This document shows positions 52,003-54,139 of a DNA stretch of 54,139 nucleotides, piece after piece. Position 1 is the first letter of the stretch; each line of letters begins with the position of its first letter. The notes beneath the pieces are model-generated. The model saw nothing but the letters and a program-made list of their open reading frames with translations, was not told the origin of the DNA and ran no database searches. A program made the position numbers and the translations under genes. The stretch spans positions 1 through 54,139 of the forward strand of contig CALXLX010000031.1 of NCBI GenBank assembly GCA_944389315.1. Direction: 5' to 3'. This stretch comes from an uncultured Opitutales bacterium. Its GTDB lineage: Bacteria > Verrucomicrobiota > Verrucomicrobiia > Opitutales > Intestinicryptomonadaceae.

Positions 52003-54139
52003 ATGAAAAAAATACATATTGTAGCATGTTATTTTTTAGCATCGCCTCTTTGGCTTTTCTCTGCGCCGCTGACTCAGTCCGATGTGACGGGGTATTGGGC
52101 ATGCAAACAGGGGTCTCTTGAAACTATTACATATATATCCACAGACTATACCACATCCAGCGCAGATACGAGGGTAAATCCTGAAACGTGGGATGTTTCC
52201 ACCGCACCCGGCACGGAGGTGATAGGTAAGGCTTTGATGTATAGCGATGAAAGCTATATGACCCAAATAGACTCAGACAAATACCTTGCGGGCATATACA
52301 ATGGGCCGACTACCGGGGAATTTGCAGATTACACAACATCTACGGCAGCAAAATGGGAGTTTTACGGTGGGGTTGACAATTCTTCTCTCACGGTGGGGAA
52401 TTTGACTTCCATATTGCCTTCGGCCGAGAATAATAATTCTTTAATAATCAGGAAAAAGGCCGCAGCCAAGAATTTTTCTTTGTCGGTAGGAGAGATATGG
52501 GCTTCCGGCGGGAATAGTGTTACATTAGGTACTTCTTCAGCAGGGTGTTTCTTGTCCAATCTGACCTTGGGAAACGCCGAGACGGGAGGAACTATAAATG
52601 TTTCCGACGACAGTACTTTATACATTAGGGCGTCAAACCTTACAAGCTATGTCACCGAGATAAATCTCAACGGCGGCGAGTTAAATATTTATAAGGGAGT
52701 TTCAAACGATACGGAAGCTTATACGGATTGCACTGCGGATTTCTCCGCCGCGACAATGAATGTTTCCGGAATCAGCTTATTCCGCTTTGGGACGGATACC
52801 AAGAGATATACTACAGATCTTTCTTTGGGTAATATCAATATAGCTGCAGATGGAAGCAATCTTAGCTTTGCCGCCTATACCACGGGCAATGTATCCTTGG
52901 GAGATGTAGTCTCCTACGGGACGGGAAGTATAACCGTTTATGCCAACAGTTTTACGATAGGCAACATAGACCACTACTCGCGCTTTAACTATACTATCGG
53001 TAGCAGTTCAGTTGGCGGCGGTCTTGAAACGGTAAACTTAACCGGTTCAAAGATAAACCTGACCGGTATAGATGCCTCAAATTTGGCTCAGATGCAGGTA
53101 TATACGCATTATCTGGGCTCGACGGAGCAAATAACGGATATAACTGTAAGCAATGGTTTGCTGGGATTCTTTGGAGGCGCATACGACGATGCAGGGACAA
53201 CGGCATATTACGGTTACGATGTGGATTTATCCAACGCGACAATAACCCTTGCTGGCAAAAATACTTTGAGGTTTGGTTACACTTGGAACACACTCATGGA
53301 CGGCACTCTCAGTTTGGGAGATGTCGTGATGTCGTCGTCGGACTTAAATAGCGAATGGAGCATATATACCACTAAAGGCTCTATCTATGTAAATAGCATT
53401 TCAACGGCAGTCAAGGGCGGGACTGGCAGCTCCATATTCTTTAAGATTAACAATAAGAATATTATCGTGGCGAAAGATGTAGAACTTGCGGTGGAATCCG
53501 TGCAGCTCTACGGCGGGATGACTGTCAACGGCAATTACCTGAACAGCTTTGAGGGGGATTCTTTCCTGCGCGCCCAATATGCGTATACATCGCCGCTTTG
53601 TGTAGTCGGTTCATTTGAAACCCAGGGAACATTTGTTGTGGGCATAGCGGATAATACCGTTTGGACCTCTAAGGAGAATACGGCTTTAGTAGTGGGGGGC
53701 ATAACGGGAGACACGGCCGGTTCCAAGATAACCACGGGTTATAACTATGAGGCGTATACCGCAAATACGGGCACCCCTATAGTGGAGCTAACCGGAGAAG
53801 GTAATTATAGCACGACTACTGCGCTTGTTGATTTTGCGGCAGACGGTAATCCTACTGAGCTGGCATTGACTGGCGCGCTGGTGCTGAATAAGACCGGCAA
53901 GGGCGTGCAGTATTTGAGGGGCGAGAACATGTACAGGGGCCAGACGACGGTTTCCGCTGGCGAGCTGTACATAAACGCCGACGGCAGCGGCAACAGCGCG
54001 GGCTGGGGCATCGGAGCGGTATCGCTTGTGGGCGGCAAGTTTGGAGCGGTTGGAGCTGATGGCGACATAGGCAAGGTTGTCGTGACAGATTTGACCTGGT
54101 CTAACGCTGCGACGATAGGCGTGGACGTGTCCATGGACG
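52003..54139 (+). CDS. Autotransporter passenger domain (3' end outside window)
   Basis: The frame from the ATG at 52003 has no stop to the right edge, 712 codons so far, so the C-terminal translocator barrel is not visible. A signal peptide is likely (MKKIHIVACYFLASPLWLFSAP). The passenger is beta-helix-like: rich in Gly/Thr/Ser/Asn/Ile, few Lys/Arg, with short repeated strands such as LSLGDVV, LTGSKINLTG and LNLNGGELNIY-like units. The segment GALVLNKTGKGVQYLRGENMYRGQTTVSAGELYIN (about 625-660) matches the autotransporter-associated beta-strand (PATR, PF12951-like) repeat. Other Ile codons (ATT, ATC) are more common here than in the housekeeping genes. Ligand or target is unknown. Confidence 0.85.
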   Translation, partial: MKKIHIVACYFLASPLWLFSAPLTQSDVTGYWACKQGSLETITYISTDYTTSSADTRVNPETWDVSTAPGTEVIGKALMYSDESYMTQIDSDKYLAGIYNGPTTGEFADYTTSTAAKWEFYGGVDNSSLTVGNLTSILPSAENNNSLIIRKKAAAKNFSLSVGEIWASGGNSVTLGTSSAGCFLSNLTLGNAETGGTINVSDDSTLYIRASNLTSYVTEINLNGGELNIYKGVSNDTEAYTDCTADFSAATMNVSGISLFRFGTDTKRYTTDLSLGNINIAADGSNLSFAAYTTGNVSLGDVVSYGTGSITVYANSFTIGNIDHYSRFNYTIGSSSVGGGLETVNLTGSKINLTGIDASNLAQMQVYTHYLGSTEQITDITVSNGLLGFFGGAYDDAGTTAYYGYDVDLSNATITLAGKNTLRFGYTWNTLMDGTLSLGDVVMSSSDLNSEWSIYTTKGSIYVNSISTAVKGGTGSSIFFKINNKNIIVAKDVELAVESVQLYGGMTVNGNYLNSFEGDSFLRAQYAYTSPLCVVGSFETQGTFVVGIADNTVWTSKENTALVVGGITGDTAGSKITTGYNYEAYTANTGTPIVELTGEGNYSTTTALVDFAADGNPTELALTGALVLNKTGKGVQYLRGENMYRGQTTVSAGELYINADGSGNSAGWGIGAVSLVGGKFGAVGADGDIGKVVVTDLTWSNAATIGVDVSMD

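Noticed and set aside
1..54139. CRISPR array, prophage or replication origin
   Set aside because: No regular direct repeats with unique spacers, no phage structural genes and no DnaA-box cluster were seen.

Overview
The window looks like chromosome of a Gram-negative member of the Verrucomicrobiota, most likely class Opitutae. This is inferred from gene content: a DUF1080 lipoprotein, a DUF4838 protein, a TIGR03790 protein, a GH106-like glycosidase, an autotransporter with PATR-type repeats, an OprB porin, and a small lipoprotein with a DLPWNRP tail. LPS-type envelope genes (a LpxL-type acyltransferase, an O-antigen ligase-like protein, nucleotide-sugar enzymes) show an outer membrane. GC is moderate, yet isoleucine is written almost only as AUA (29 of 32 Ile codons in htpG), which is unusual.

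Layout. 1-270: tail of an ISL3-type insertion sequence next to tRNA-Val(UAC). 373-5789: an orphan BtuF-like binding protein converging on a tightly packed minus-strand operon (rsmA, alpha/beta hydrolase, DJ-1/PfpI protein, O-antigen ligase-like protein, DUF1080 lipoprotein). 5862-12441: housekeeping genes (mazG, YgjP-like metallopeptidase, polyprenyl synthase and hemA, CAAX protease, dus, TPR protein). 12463-23753: envelope and metabolic genes, including an acyltransferase apparently fused to a GT9-like domain, mntP, aldose epimerase, EamA transporter, dtd, htpG, manA, an AsmA-like protein and purN.

23885-35472: about 11.6 kb of minus-strand genes that almost all encode exported proteins: a 1146-aa protein of unknown family, two tandem M14-like carboxypeptidases, a TIGR03790 protein, a DUF4838 protein and a 399-aa unknown. 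This is the best candidate here for an undescribed system, probably handling an extracellular glycan or glycopeptide. It is followed by an ABC-F protein and a GH106-like glycosidase.

40207-51554: the pgi operon with a coiled-coil protein and a small lipoprotein, another lipoprotein, an M20 dipeptidase, queD-queE (queuosine precursor synthesis), an ArnA-dehydrogenase-like enzyme paired with a WecE-like aminotransferase, an OprB porin and HU. 52003 to the right edge: the first 712 codons of a large autotransporter, open to the end of the window, preceded by about 450 bases of AT-rich DNA.

All calls come from reading translations and motifs by eye. No database or folding program was run.
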